A stretch of 64,000 bases of DNA from Przewalskia tangutica (GCA_029844215.1 CM056727.1:24093450-24157449); one strand, 5' to 3'. Numbered from the stretch's first letter, positions 45,592 through 57,580 are shown. Made by a program: numbers and translations. Notes: generated from the letters alone by a model not told the origin.

Positions 45592-48500
45592 CTATCTAGA
45601 TAAGCATTTTGTAAGCGGATCCGCCACGTTATCTCTCGACTTTACATAGTCAATCGTGATAACGCCACTAGAGAGGATTTGTCTAACGGTATTGTGTCTC
45701 CGTCATATGTGTGACGAGATTTTTCGTTATACATTATGCTCCCTGCCCTATCTATTGTTGCTTGACTGTCACAATGTATACATATAGGAGCCAAAGGTTT
45801 GGGCCAGAATGTAATATCTTCTAAGAAATTCCTGAGTCATTCAACTTCTTCAACGGCCTTGTCTAAAACTATAAATTCATATTGTATTGTAGAGCGGGCG
45901 ATACATGTCTGTTTTGATGATTTCCAAGACACTGTTCCTCCACCAACGGTGAAAACATATCCACTCGTGGATTTAACTTCAGATGATCCGGTAATCCAGT
46001 TTGCATCACTATATCCCTCAAGTACTGCGAGATATTTATTATAATGCAAAGCATAGTTTTGGATGTGTTTTAAATACCCCAAGACTCGTTTCATTGTCAT
46101 CCAATGAGTTTGATTGGGACTACTCATGAACCGACACAACTTACTTATAGCACATGCTATATCTGGTCGTGTACAATTCATAATATACATCAAACTTCCC
46201 AAAACTCATGCATAGTCCGATTGTGAGTCACTTTCACCTTCATTCTTTTGAAGTGCAAAACTTACATCAATTGAAGTCTTTGCAATATTTAAATTTAAAT
46301 AATTGAACTTGTCAAGTACCTTTTCAATATAATGTAACTGTGATAATGCTAGACCTTGTAGATTTTTATGGATCTTAATTTCTAAGATCAAGTCAGCAAC
46401 CCCTAAGTCTTTCATGTCAAATTTGCTAGCGAGCAAACGCTTCGTAGCATTTACATCGACAATATCTCTACTTATTATCAACATGTCATCAACATATAAA
46501 CAAACAATGACTTCATGATTTGAAGTATTTTTAATGTAAACACATTTGTCACACCCATTAATCTTAAATCTATTTGCCAATATTGTTTGGTCAAATCTCG
46601 CATGTCATTGTTTGGGTGCTTGTTCAAGTCCATAAAGTGACTTAATAAGTTTGCACACTTTCCTTTCTTTACCAGGAACCACAAAACCCTCAGGTTGTTC
46701 CATGTAAATTTCTTCCTCCAATTCTCTATTTAAGAAAAATGTCTTGACATCCATTTGATGGATTTCAAGACCATATACGGCCGCCAGTGCCACTAACACC
46801 CGAATAGATGTTATTCTTGTTACCGGCGAGTATGTGTCAAATTAATCAAGGCCTTCTTTTTGTCTATAACCTTTGACCACAAGTCTTGCCTTATATTTGT
46901 CAATAGTGCCATCAACTCTCATTTTCCTTTTAAAAATCCATTTTGATCCTAAAGGTTTATTTCCAGGAGGAAGATCAACCAATTATCATGTATGGTTGTT
47001 CAAAATTGATTCAATCTCACTATTGACTACCTCTTTTCAAAATGCTGAATCAGAAGATGACATCGCTGCTTTGAATGTTTGAGGCTCAATTTCAAGCAAA
47101 AATGTCACAAAATCTGATCCAAATGAAGTAGATGTCTTTTGACGTTTGCTACGCCTTGGATCCTCTTTACTTGGTGTATTTTCCTTTGGTTTTTCCGGTG
47201 GTCGTTTAGATCTTTCACTTGATGACTCACATTCAGTTTTATACGGATAAATGTTTTCAAAGAATTCAGCATTATCTGATTCAATTACCGTATTAACATG
47301 AATTTCAGGATTGTCCAATTTGTGAACCAAAAACCGACAAGTTTTGTTGTTTGTAACATAGCCAATAAAAATACAATCCACAATTTTTGGTCCGATTTTT
47401 ACCCTTTTGGGTAAAGGAACTTGTACCTTTGCTAAACACCCCCACACTTTAAAATATTTCAAGGTAAGTTTTCTTCCTTTCCATAGTTCATATGGAATAG
47501 ATTGTGTTTTGCTGTGGGACACCCTGTTGAGTATTCGATTAGCTGTAAGGATAACTTCCCCCATAAGCTCTGCGGTAAACCGAAACTTATTAGTAAGACA
47601 TTCATCATCTCCTTTAATGTTCGGTTTTTCCTTTCCGCAATTCCATTTGATTGTGATGTGTAAGGGGCGGTAGTTTGATGAGTAATTTCATATTCTAAGC
47701 ATATCTCTGCAAAATGAGATTCATACTCTCCACCCCTATCACTTATCATTTTTATCTTTTTATTCAATTGATTTTTTACTTCGTTCTTGTATTGCTTAAA
47801 TGCATCAATTGCTTCATCCTTACTATTAAGCAAATACACATAACAATATCGAGTGCAATCGTCAATAAAAGTTATAAAATACTTTTTCTCACCGCGAGAT
47901 GGTATTGACTTCATATCACATATATCTGTGTGGATTAAGTCTAAAGGATTTGAATTCATATCAATAGACTTATATGGATGTTTAACAAACTTAGATTCAA
48001 CACATATTTCACATTTTGATTTATTACACTCGAATCTAGAAAATACTTCTAAATTAATCAATTTCCGCAAGGTTTTTTAATTGACATGTCCAAAACGAAC
48101 ATGCCATAAATTATTTGACTCCAATAAGTAAGACGAAGCTGAATTCTTATTAATACTGTCAACAACCATTACATTGAGTTTGAAAGGCCATCGGTGAGGT
48201 AGTCATTTCCTATGAACATATCATTCGTACTTATTACAATTTTCTCACTAACCAACACACACTTAAACCCGTTTTTGACGAGTAGTCCTGCTGAAATTAA
48301 ATTCTTCGTAATTGTTGGAACGTGCAAAACATTGTTGAGAGTCAGGACCTTGCCGGAAGTCATCTTCAGAAGTATCTTCCCATATCCTTCAACCTTGGTT
48401 GTTGCGGATTTCATCATGATGCCTCTTCTGTCCAATGAGTGTAGGTTGCAAATGCTTCTTTTGCAGCGCAAACATGTCGAGTGGCACCAGAATCAATCCA

Positions 48501-48653
48501 CCACTCCTTTGTGTTTCCAACCAAATTGCACTCCGATAGCATTGCACACAGATCATCCATATCATCATTCATTTCCCCCATATTGGCTTGCCCTTTCCCT
48601 TGTCCTTTTTCGGGAGACGACAATCTAGGGCTTTGTGGCCATCTTTCCCACAA
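45592..48653 (-). pseudogene. Copia A pol (protease, integrase, RT, RNase H), broken
   Basis: Minus-strand pieces in order are: protease EWWIDSGATRHVCAAKEAFA; pre-integrase and integrase (PLDLIHTDICDMKSI, YFITFIDDCTRYCYVYL, MISDRGGEYESHFAE, SQSNGIAERKNRTLKEMM), with the D-D-E residues visible; RT with GLEIHQMDVKTFFLNRELEE, EEIYMEQPEGFVVPGKERK and CLYVDDMLIIS; and RNase H with GYSDANWITGSSEVKSTSGY, ending YVKSRDNVADPLTK before a stop at 45592. At least five frame breaks prevent a continuous polyprotein. Confidence 0.9.
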
Positions 48654-49447
48654 TTATAGCAGTTGCCCTTGAATTTTTTCTTGTTAGGATCCTTCTCATT
48701 TCCAGAAGGCCTCTTCCTTTTCTTGTTCTTTTTCGGAGCAACATCTTCAACGATGTTTGCCTCTTCAATCGGTGAACTCTTACGGTACCTCTTTTCAGCG
48801 GTTTTGTTATCTTCCTCGATCTTGAGACGAATCACAAGATCCTCCAACTTCATTTCCTTTCTCTTGTGCTTAAGATAATTCTTGAAATCTTTCCATGAGG
48901 GCGACAACTTCTCAATCATTGCAGCCACTTGGAACGCTTCATTCACTACCATACCTTCAGCAATAAGGTCATGGAAGATAAGTTGAAGCTCTTGAACTTG
49001 GGTTCCAACATTTTTTTCATCCACCATTTTGTAGTCTAGGAATTTGACAACCACAAACTTCTTCAAGCAAGCATCTTCGATTTTGTATTTTTTTTCAAGT
49101 GCACTCCATAGTTCTTTGGAAGTCTCTACTGCACTGTAGACGTTGTACAAGTCATCTTCTAAGGCACTCAAAATGTATCCTTTGCACAAAAAATTAGCCT
49201 GATTCCAAGCCTCAGTAACCATGAACTTTTGGTTGTCAGGCATGTCTGCGTCATGCACGGGAGGGTCCTCACTGGTGAACTTTTGCATACCAAGGGTGGT
49301 AAGCCAAAAGAACAATCTTTGCTGCCATCCTTTAAAGTTGGCACCAGTGAACTTCGCAGGTTTCTCAGCCGGTGGCACAGCGGTACGGGTTGTAGGAGTA
49401 ACCGCTGGTGCAACATTCGCAGAGGTAGTTTCAGTCTCAATTGCCAT
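48569..49447 (-). CDS. Copia A Gag, open frame (292 residues)
   Basis: The start MAIETETTSANVAPAV lies shortly after the leader. The body has FTGANFKGWQQRLFFWLTTL, an approximate capsid domain (LWSALEKKYKIEDACLKKF, SWKDFKNYLKHKRKEM) and one CCHC zinc knuckle, CYNCGKDGHKALDC, near residues 270-283. Basic stretches (KKNKKRKRPSG) precede the knuckle and would bind RNA. The frame is intact, unlike pol, and ends within the linker to the protease, which is in another frame. Gag forms the virus-like particle of the transposon in the cytoplasm. Confidence 0.85.
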   Translation of the reverse strand: MAIETETTSANVAPAVTPTTRTAVPPAEKPAKFTGANFKGWQQRLFFWLTTLGMQKFTSEDPPVHDADMPDNQKFMVTEAWNQANFLCKGYILSALEDDLYNVYSAVETSKELWSALEKKYKIEDACLKKFVVVKFLDYKMVDEKNVGTQVQELQLIFHDLIAEGMVVNEAFQVAAMIEKLSPSWKDFKNYLKHKRKEMKLEDLVIRLKIEEDNKTAEKRYRKSSPIEEANIVEDVAPKKNKKRKRPSGNEKDPNKKKFKGNCYNCGKDGHKALDCRLPKKDKGKGKPIWGK

Positions 49448-49793
49448 TATTTGTTTGTCAAATCGACAAACTGTTTTAGTTAATAAAACCAGAATAGAAA
49501 TTAAATCACAAACTTAAACGATGAAGATTTTATTTCTTCAAATCGCAGTATAATTATGAACTTTGGTATTCGAACGAAGTTTTTATGTCTTCAAGTCAGA
49601 ATACTTTTACAACAACAACGATGAAGTTTTTATGTTCTTCAAATTGTTGTACAAGTATGAACTTTAATATTCCAACGAAGTTTTTATGTCTTCAAGTCAG
49701 AATATGAAATTTCATACGGAGTAGAAAACCACACAAGTTTTAGTCTCCAAAACAGAATACAGATTAATTTAAAAAATCTAATTTCCTTAAGAT
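49448..49793 (-). other. Copia A leader with hairpin repeats
   Basis: Between the LTR and the gag ATG, the minus strand has about four short stem-loops of the form GAAG-A/T-rich loop-CTTC (near 49520, 49580, 49630 and 49680), some with extra outer pairing such as CGAT/ATCG. The longer leader of copia B has about twelve of these. Confidence 0.75.
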
Positions 49794-50605
49794 TGTTAGC
49801 AATATGTATTGCAAAAAACCAGTAAACAATAATAACTGGAAATGAACAGAATTAGTGTTGGAAAAAAATATATTTTCTAGAATATAATCGAGCCACTTAG
49901 TTCAAAGTGTGTCCTTAAGGAAATTTTTCCCCTCACAGTACTCGAGGTTGATTGAATATCCCCTCTCAGGATAGAACGATTATCTTACCAGAATAGTAGT
50001 ACTCCAAATTCAGGTAGCGGCGAACCACTCAACGACAGTGTATCACACATAATTTATTCGGGCATAAGAAGAAGAAGTTTTGTAGTTCAGAAAATTAGTA
50101 AGCAAAATTCTGATGAATCAAATGAATATATAGCCATTGAAGTACTGTTTCTGAAGGTTTGCAACCCTTCTGAACAGTCACAAAAATGGTGAGAAAAATA
50201 AAACCGGAAATCACTAATTTAACTTCGAAACTGGAAATTTCCGCATCGGCACCGTGGTGCTGCAGAATGGCACCGCAGTGTCGAAAGATCTGTAGCCTCT
50301 CAGTACTTATGGCACCACGGTCCTGCATTGTGGCACCGCGGAAGGATTATCAATCAATCAGATCATTTGACCAAATCCCCAAATCCGAAGCCGAAGCCGA
50401 GTCGAGCAAGCGACGACGCCGCGAGGGGTCCTTGTCCCCTCAACCCTTTTAGTGACTAGAGAAGGTGTAATGTAATATATACACATCTTTTTTTCTTCTT
50501 TTTTTCCGATGTGGGACAAATGTTTTAACCAAAGCAAAATGAACCTTTTACATTGCCTTCATTTTTCATCCATCATTTCCCATTCACCAATATTAAAACC
50601 CAACA
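49794..50605 (-). repeat. 5' LTR of copia A (812 bp)
   Basis: It pairs with 44112-44949 but is shorter and diverged. It carries several degenerate GGCACCGCGG-type blocks (near 50248, 50270, 50312 and 50333), one more than the 3' copy. Confidence 0.9.
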
Positions 50606-51144
50606 AAGATAACTCAATTGTGTGCAGGGGCGGATTTAAAAGCTCGGTCACGGGTCACGTGAACTCAGTAACTTTTGTCCTAACCATGTATATCTAGTAA
50701 GAAATCGACTTCAAGTTAATATTATAATAATAATTGAACACCTATAAATATTTGACTGTTAATTCAATTATTATTGTAGTATTAACTTGAAATCGTTGTA
50801 AGAACTCATAAATTTTAAATCTTGGATTCACCTTTGATTTTGTGTGATTTGCTTAAATAAATTCAAATTAACTTTACCCTATAACCGTAAAGTCAAATGA
50901 ACTATATAGTTAGAGTGAACTGGTACAGTTTCGTGAAATTAACCAAATACAGAAAAACAACATAAAGATAAAAAAATTGGTGTTAATTAGTACGTGAAGT
51001 TTGCAAGCTATAGAACTTCAGTAAATCCATTTTTGCTATAATTAAGAAGAAACGATGGTAACCCGTAAAGAAATACTTATGAGCTAAACGTGTGATATTT
51101 AGCAATTTCTTGGTAAGTCCGATCCATACTTTTGCTATTTGAAC
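50606..51144. other. Spacer between copia A and B with an old interspersed repeat
   Basis: After the AAGAT duplication comes GGGGCGGATTTAAAAGCTCG and further text that I associate with a common nightshade repeat (about 50624-50870), including an inverted pair, ATCGACTTCAAGTTAATA and TATTAACTTGAAATCG. The rest to 51144 is AT-rich with no coding sequence. Confidence 0.5.
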
Positions 51145-51705
51145 TGTTGGATTTTGATATTGGTGAATAGAAAATGATGGGATAAAAATTAAAGAGGATA
51201 AAAGGCTCTTTTGTCCCACATCGAAAAAAGGGAAGGAAAGAGAGGTGTATATATTACATTACACCTTCTCGATCTGCTAAAAGGGTTGAGAGGGCAAGGA
51301 CCCCTCGCGCCGTCGTCGCCGGCTCGGCCGGCCTTGGCCTCGAATCGATTTCTCTCTCTCTTTTTAATTTCTCCAAAATGAGGTGACTATTCTGAATGGT
51401 TGCAACCATTCAGAATCAGTACCTCTAACCCTATAAATTCTTGATCATTTCAAGAATTTATTAACTAATTCATTCTAATCAATTCTGAAATTCTGGGAGG
51501 CGATATTCCGTTAACCTCGAGTACTGTGAGGGGAATAATTTCCTTAAGGACACACTTTGAACTAAGTGGGCTCGATTACATTCTGAAATTATTTTTCCAA
51601 AAGCAGATTTTTGCTTATTGTTTTATTTATGTTATATGTTTCACTAAGTGATTAACATATTGTTTTGAATCATTATTTAGCCAAGTACAGATTATTATAC
51701 CAACA
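51145..51705 (+). repeat. 5' LTR of copia B (561 bp, internally deleted)
   Basis: Compared with the 3' LTR it lacks the AATTAATTAATTATTTAATT region and about 110 bp around the CAATTC|TGAAATTCTGGGAGG junction. Both ends are conserved (TGTTGG/CCAACA). Confidence 0.9.
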
Positions 51706-52688
51706 ATCTTAAGGAAATTATATTTATTGTATTTTAATCTGTATCCTGGTTTGGAGATTAAAACCTGTGTGGTTTTCTACTCCGTATGAAATTTCATATT
51801 CTAACTTGAAGATATAAAAACTTCGTTGGAATATTAAAATCCAGGAAAAAGTGTTTTCCAAAAAAAAAAAGTGTTTTTTTTTCAGGAAGAAAAAAAAAGT
51901 GTTTTTTTTTCAGGAAGAAAAAAAAAGTGTTTTTCTTGTATGTTGTTTGGAGACTAAAATCTTCGGATTTTCTACTCCGGTTGAGATTAAAGTTTTCATA
52001 ACTTTCTACTCATTTGGATACTTGATTTGAAGATATAAAAACTTCATCAAGTATACAACATACAATCTACTGCACTTCGTTTCTATCAATTTTGATTCGG
52101 TTTGAAGAAATAAAATCTTCACCGTTGTGTATTATATTTGTTTCTATCAAAATTGATTCGGTTTGAAGAAATAAAATCTTCGCCGTTGTGTATGATATTT
52201 GTGGCGACGATTTGAAGAACATAAAAATTTCATCGTTCTGTTTAAGGAGATTAAAACTTGTGTAGTTTTCTACTCCATATGAATATTAGTATTCTGACTC
52301 GAAGATATAAAAACTTCGTTGGAATACTAAAGTTTCATAATTACACAACGATTTGAAGAACATAAAATCTTCATCGTTCTGTTTAAGGAGATTAAAACTT
52401 GTGTAGTTTTCTACTCCATATGAATATTAGTATTCTGACTCGAAGATATAAAAGCTTCGTTGGAATACTAAAGTTTCATAACTATACTGTGATTTGAAGA
52501 AATAAAATCTTCATCGTTCAAATTACGATTTGAAGAAATAAAATCTTCATCGTTCAAATTACGATTTGAAGAAATAAAATCTTCATCGTTTAAGTTTCAC
52601 AATTATACTCCGATTTGAAGAAATAAAATCTTCATCGTTTGAGTCTGTGATTTAATTGCTATTACGGTTTTATTAAGTAAAGCAGTTT
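51706..52688 (+). other. Copia B leader: array of about 12 short hairpins
   Basis: This is a non-coding leader between the 5' LTR and the gag ATG. The unit GAAGA-AATAAAA-TCTTC or GAAGATATAAAAACTTC recurs at about 51808, 52029, 52104, 52160, 52214, 52301, 52355, 52442, 52496, 52532, 52567 and 52617. A second type, GGAG...AAAACT...AGTTTT...CTCC, occurs near 52246 and 52388. Around 51850-51940 a 27-bp A/T-rich unit with CAGGAAG is repeated. Confidence 0.85.
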
Positions 52689-52693
52689 GTCGA

Positions 52694-55640
52694 TTTGTGA
52701 TGACAAACAAATAATGGCAATTGATCAATGATCTGTGTGCAATCTTTGTCGAGTGCAATTTGGTTGGAAACCCAGGAGTGGTGGCTGGATTCTCGTGCCA
52801 CTCGGCGTGTTTCTTGCAAAGAAGCATTTGCAACATATGCTCCATTGGACCCAAGAGGTCTTGTTTATGGGAAATACCGCAAGGTTGAAGGATATGGGAA
52901 GATACTTACGAGGATGACTTCCAAGGTCCGACTCTCAACAATGTTCTCGCACGCCCAACAATTCGGAAGAATTTAGTTTAATGGACTACTCAAAAACGGG
53001 TTTAAGTGTGTGTTGGTTAGTGAGAAAATTGTAATAAGTAAGAATGATATGTTCATAGGAGGGCTACCTCACCGAGGGCCTTTTCAAACTCAATGTAATG
53101 GTTGTTGATGATTAATGAAAATTCACTGGCCTTACTTATCGAGTCAAATGATTTATGGCATGTTCGTTTAGGACATGTCAATTACAAAACCTTGCGAAAA
53201 TTGATCAATTTAGAAGTATTGCCTAAATTCGAGTGCAACAAATCAAAATGTAAAATTTGTGTTGAATCTAAGTGTGTTAAACATCCATATAAGTCTATTA
53301 ATAGGAATTCAAATCCTTTAGACTTAATTCACACAGATATATGTGATATGAAGTCAATACCATCTCGTGGTGGGAAAAAGTATTTTATAACTTTCATTGA
53401 CGACTGCACTCGATACTGTTATGTGTATTTGCTTAATAGTAAGGATGAAGCAATTAATGCATTTAAACAATACAAGAACGAAGTGGAAAATCAATTGAAT
53501 AAAAAGATCAAAATGATTAGAAGTGATAGGGGTGGAGAGTACGAATCTCCTTTTGCAGAGACATGTTTGGAATATGGAATTATTCATCAAACTATCGCCT
53601 CTACACACCACAATCAAATGGAATTGCGGAAAGGAAAACCGAACATTAAAGGAAATGATGAATGCCTTACTAATTAGTTCCGCCATCGCAGAGCTTCATG
53701 GGAAGCTATCTCATACCTAATCGAATACTCAACAGAGTACCCTACAAAGAAAACACAATCTATTCCATATGATCTATGGAAAGGAAGAAAACCCAACTTA
53801 AAATATTTCAAAGTGTGGGGGTGTTTAGCAAAGATCCAAGTTCCTTTGCCCAAAAGGGTAAAAATCGGACCAAAAACTGTGGATTGTGTTTTTATTGGCT
53901 ATGCTACAAACAAAGAAAGCTTGTCGGTTTGGTTCACAAATCGGACAATCACGAAATTCATGTTAATGGTAATTGAATCGGATAATGCTGAATTCTTTGA
54001 AAACATCTATCCGTATAAAATCGAATGTGAGTCGTCAGTGAAAGATCTAAACGACATGGAAGAACCAAAGGAAAGTACACCAAGCAAAGAGGATCTAAGG
54101 CGTAGCAAACGCCAAAAGACATCTACTTCTTGGACGGACTTTGTAACATTCTTGCTATGAAAATGAGCCTCAAACATTTAAAGCAGCAATGTCATCTTCT
54201 GATTCAACATTTTGGAAAGAAGCAGTCAATAGTGAGATTGAATCGATTTTAAACAACCATACATGGGAGTGAGTTGATCTTCCTCCCGAAATAAACCTTT
54301 AGGATCAAAATGGATCTTTAAAAGGAAAATGAAAGTGATGGCACTATTGACAAATACAAGGCAAGACTTGTGGTCAAAGGTTATAGACAAAAGAAGGTCT
54401 TGATTACTTTGACACATACTCGCGGTGACAAGAATAACATCTATTCGGGTGTTAGTGGCATCAAGCGTCAGATATGGTCTTGAAATCCATCAAATGGATG
54501 TCAAGACAGCTTTCTTAAATGGAGAATTGGAGGAGGAAATTTACATGGAACAACCTGAGGGTTTTGTGGTTCCTGGTAAAGAAAGGAAAGTGTGCAGACT
54601 TGTGAAGTCACTTTATGGACTTAAACAAGCACCCAAACAATGGCATGCGAAATTTGACCAAACAATGTTGGCAAATGAATTTAAGATTAATGAGTGTGAC
54701 AAATGTGTTTACATTAAAAATACTCCAAATCATGAAGTCATTGTTTGTTTGTATGTTGATGACATCGCGATAATGAGTAAAAATATTGTCGATATAAATG
54801 CTACGGCGTATGCTCGCTAGCAAATTTGACATGAAAGACTTAGGGGTTGCCGATTTGATCTTAGGAATTAAGATCCATAAAACTCCACAAGGTCTAGCAT
54901 TATCACGATACATTATATTGAAAAAGTACTTGACAAGTTCAAGTATTTAAATTTCAATGTTGCAAAGACTCCGATTGATGTAAGTTTTGCACTTCAAAAG
55001 AACGGTGAAAGTGACTCACAATGGACTATGCACGAAGTTTTGGGAAGTTTGATGTATATTATGAATTGTACACGACCGGATATAGCATGTGCTATAAGCA
55101 AGTCGAGTCGATTCACGAGTAATCCCAATCAAACTCGTTGGATGGCAATGAAACGAGTCTTGGGATATTTACAACACACCCAAAACTATGCTTTGCATTA
55201 TAATAAATATCCCGCAAGATTGAGGATATAGTGATGCAAATGGATCACCTGATCGTTTGAAGTTAAATCCACGTGGATATGTTTTCACCGTCATGAGGAG
55301 CGGTGTCTGGAAATCATCAAAATGCATACGCATCGCCCGCTCTACAATGGAATCGAATTTATAGCTTTAGACAAGGCGGGAAGGTTCGAATGGCTCAAAT
55401 TTCTTAGAAGATATTCCATTCTCGCCCAAACCTTTGGCTCCTATATGTATACACCGCGATCAGCAAAGAATAGGTAGGCGGGAGCGTAATGTATAACGGA
55501 AAATCTCGTCACATACGACGAGACACAATACCGTTAGACAACTCCTCTCTAGTGGCGTTATCACAATTGATTATGTAAAGTCAAGAGATAACGTGGCGGA
55601 TCCGCTTACAAAAGGCTTATCTGAGAGGAGTTGGTAGATC
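52694..55640 (+). pseudogene. Copia B pol remains, gag deleted
   Basis: The piece starts ATGGCAATTGATC, then protease linker text (CNLVGNPGV-like, SGGWILVPL in another frame). It continues with pre-integrase and integrase (53102-53677: LWHVRLGHVNYKTLRKLINL, CKICVESKCVKHPYKSI, SDRGGEYESPFAE), the integrase C-terminus (53813-54160), RT (54425-54820: VKTAFLNGELEEEIYMEQPE, LYGLKQAPKQWH, CLYVDDIAIMS) and RNase H (55028 on: GSLMYIMNCTRPDIACAIS). Many indels break the frame, more so toward the 3' end. Confidence 0.9.
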
Positions 55641-56256
55641 ATCAACGGAATGGGGTTAAGGCGACAAGTCATCACGGCAGAACTCTACCTAGCGATCGAG
55701 ATCCCAAGAGCTAGGTTCAAGGAGATCAAACAAAGTCAGGATCGACGCTCAACATTGTCAAATAACTCAACCCATTCGGATGAAGACAATGTTCGTAAAT
55801 AAGGATAAGACTTTATGGCTTGTTAATGAGTTAATAAAGCATTAAGGTTTTTAATGGTTATCTAAATCGCGATGTATGACCGGATAATGTGGCTATAGGA
55901 CCACATGTTTAGAAATCACCTATGCGAGTGTTAAGTGTAAGCCGCTTTAAAGGGAATGACAAGAAAGGCCCATTCTCTATGCACTCACGAGACCAGCGTG
56001 TTCATGGTCAAACGAACACAACCGTGAGAACCATAAACGGTTGAGGTTGATTGTGTGTCTTATGTTGTCTAGGTATACAACAAAGTTCGACGGTTCAAAG
56101 ATATCAAATCTACCGATTGATCGAGTATATCCGATATAAGTTCACTACGGAAAGTTCAAAGGAAACCTACTTATCCAGACGCAATCAATTCTCGCCAGAT
56201 ATCACACTCGTCCGTACATTCTTCTATCTTATAATCATTCCCATTCATGCTGGGAT

Positions 56257-57024
56257 TGTTGGGTTTTGATATTGGTGAATAGGAAATGATGGGATAAAAA
56301 TTAAAGAGGTAAAAGGCTCTTTTGTCCCACATCGAAAGGGAAGGAAAGAGAGGTGTATATATTACATTACACCTTCTCGAGCCGCTAAAAGGGTTGAGAG
56401 GCGCGACTCGCATTGCCGTCGCCGCCGCTTCGGCTTCGGCCGATTTGGATTTGGAAAAGATCGATTGATTGATAATCTTTTTGGACAAACGTTTCTTTAA
56501 TTAATTAATTATTTAATTAAAAACAAATCCAAACGGATCGACGCGACCGATCCGACCCATCCGCTCTCCTCTCTTTTTCGAATTTCCTCCAAAATGAGGT
56601 GACTATTCGAATGGTTGCAACCATTCGTAATCAAGATTTAACCCTATAAATTCTTGATCATTTCAAGAATTTATTAACTAATTCATTCTAATCAATTACA
56701 AATTCGTTGCTCTTCAACTCGAAAATTTCATTCTCGTGATATATCGTTGAGTGGTTCGTTCGTCATACCTAATTTGGAGTACTACTATTCTCGTAAGATA
56801 ATCGTTCTATCCCGGGAGGCGATATTCCGTTAACCTCGAGTCTTGTGAGGAATAATTTCCTTAGGCGACACTTCAACTAAGTGGGCTCGATTACATTCTG
56901 AAATTATTTTTCCAAAACAGATTCTGTTTTCGTTTATTGTTTCATTTATGTTATATGTTTCACTAAGTGATTAACATATTGTTTTGAATCATTATTTAGC
57001 CAAGTACAGATTATTATACCAACA
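56257..57024 (+). repeat. 3' LTR of copia B (768 bp)
   Basis: It pairs with 51145-51705 but contains segments missing from the 5' copy. It shows several one-base differences that create CG, for example ACTATTCGAATGG against ACTATTCTGAATGG. Confidence 0.9.
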
Positions 57025-57580
57025 TGAACTGCCATGACAATCTTATTTCCCTAATGTATCTGCAGCTAATAAGTACTTTATATATGTACATGTAACCATA
57101 CAAAATGGTTACATTCTACTTACCAAGGTGAATGTAAGGTCCGTATATATTCTACTTTCTCCAGACCCACATTGTGGGATTTCACTGGGTATGTTGTTGT
57201 TGTAACCGTACAAAATGGAGTACTTGATAATTCGAAAACATATATAGTAATTAGAAAAAAAGTTCACCTTGTACTTGTGACTGCACTAGTACTGGAGATT
57301 CCCCCATCTCATAGAGTTGAAAAAAGAATCCTCGTTGAACCAAGAGAGAAAATATTATTACTAAGTATAATTTTTAGAAGCGCCTTGTTGATTTGTATCT
57401 TAAAAGATAGTGCTAAAATAAGTGTTCTTTCTTCTTTGATTTAAATAGCCATTTGCCTAAAATATCGTCAATGGCGACTTGAATTATTTTTCAAATCTGG
57501 TTGGATATTATGGAAGAGAACAACCAACAATTTAATGTTATGGGACCGGCGAAATATTGACATATGGTGTATAGATATTC
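57025..57580. other. Spacer with reversed SINE piece
   Basis: At about 57130-57215 the text CAGACCCACATTGTGGGATT, then TCACTGGGTATGTTGTTGTTG, is the reverse of the SINE end seen at 30690-30760. Nothing else was recognised. A first exon for PUP gene 2 was looked for here on the minus strand and not found. Confidence 0.5.

Larger units (their letters stand above)
44112..50605 (-). mobile_element. Ty1/copia element A, TSD AAGAT
   Basis: LTRs lie at 44112-44949 (3') and 49794-50605 (5'), both starting TGTTG on the minus strand and ending near TAACA. AAGAT flanks the element at 44107-44111 and 50606-50610. Inside are a hairpin-rich leader, an open gag, and pol in copia order (protease, integrase, RT, RNase H) with frameshifts and stops. 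It resembles Tork/Tnt1-like elements in Pol text (inference). It lies just upstream of the main exon of PUP gene 2, in opposite reading sense to copia B. Confidence 0.92.
51145..57024 (+). mobile_element. Ty1/copia element B, gag-less, TSD TGAAC
   Basis: LTRs 51145-51705 and 56257-57024 start TGTTGG and end CCAACA. TGAAC flanks at 51140-51144 and 57025-57029. The leader is long and hairpin-rich. The gag frame is almost wholly deleted: ATGGCAATTGAT (the gag start in copia A) joins text corresponding to the protease linker. Pol is present but broken. It belongs to the same family as copia A, in opposite orientation and head-to-head, 539 bp apart. Confidence 0.92.
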
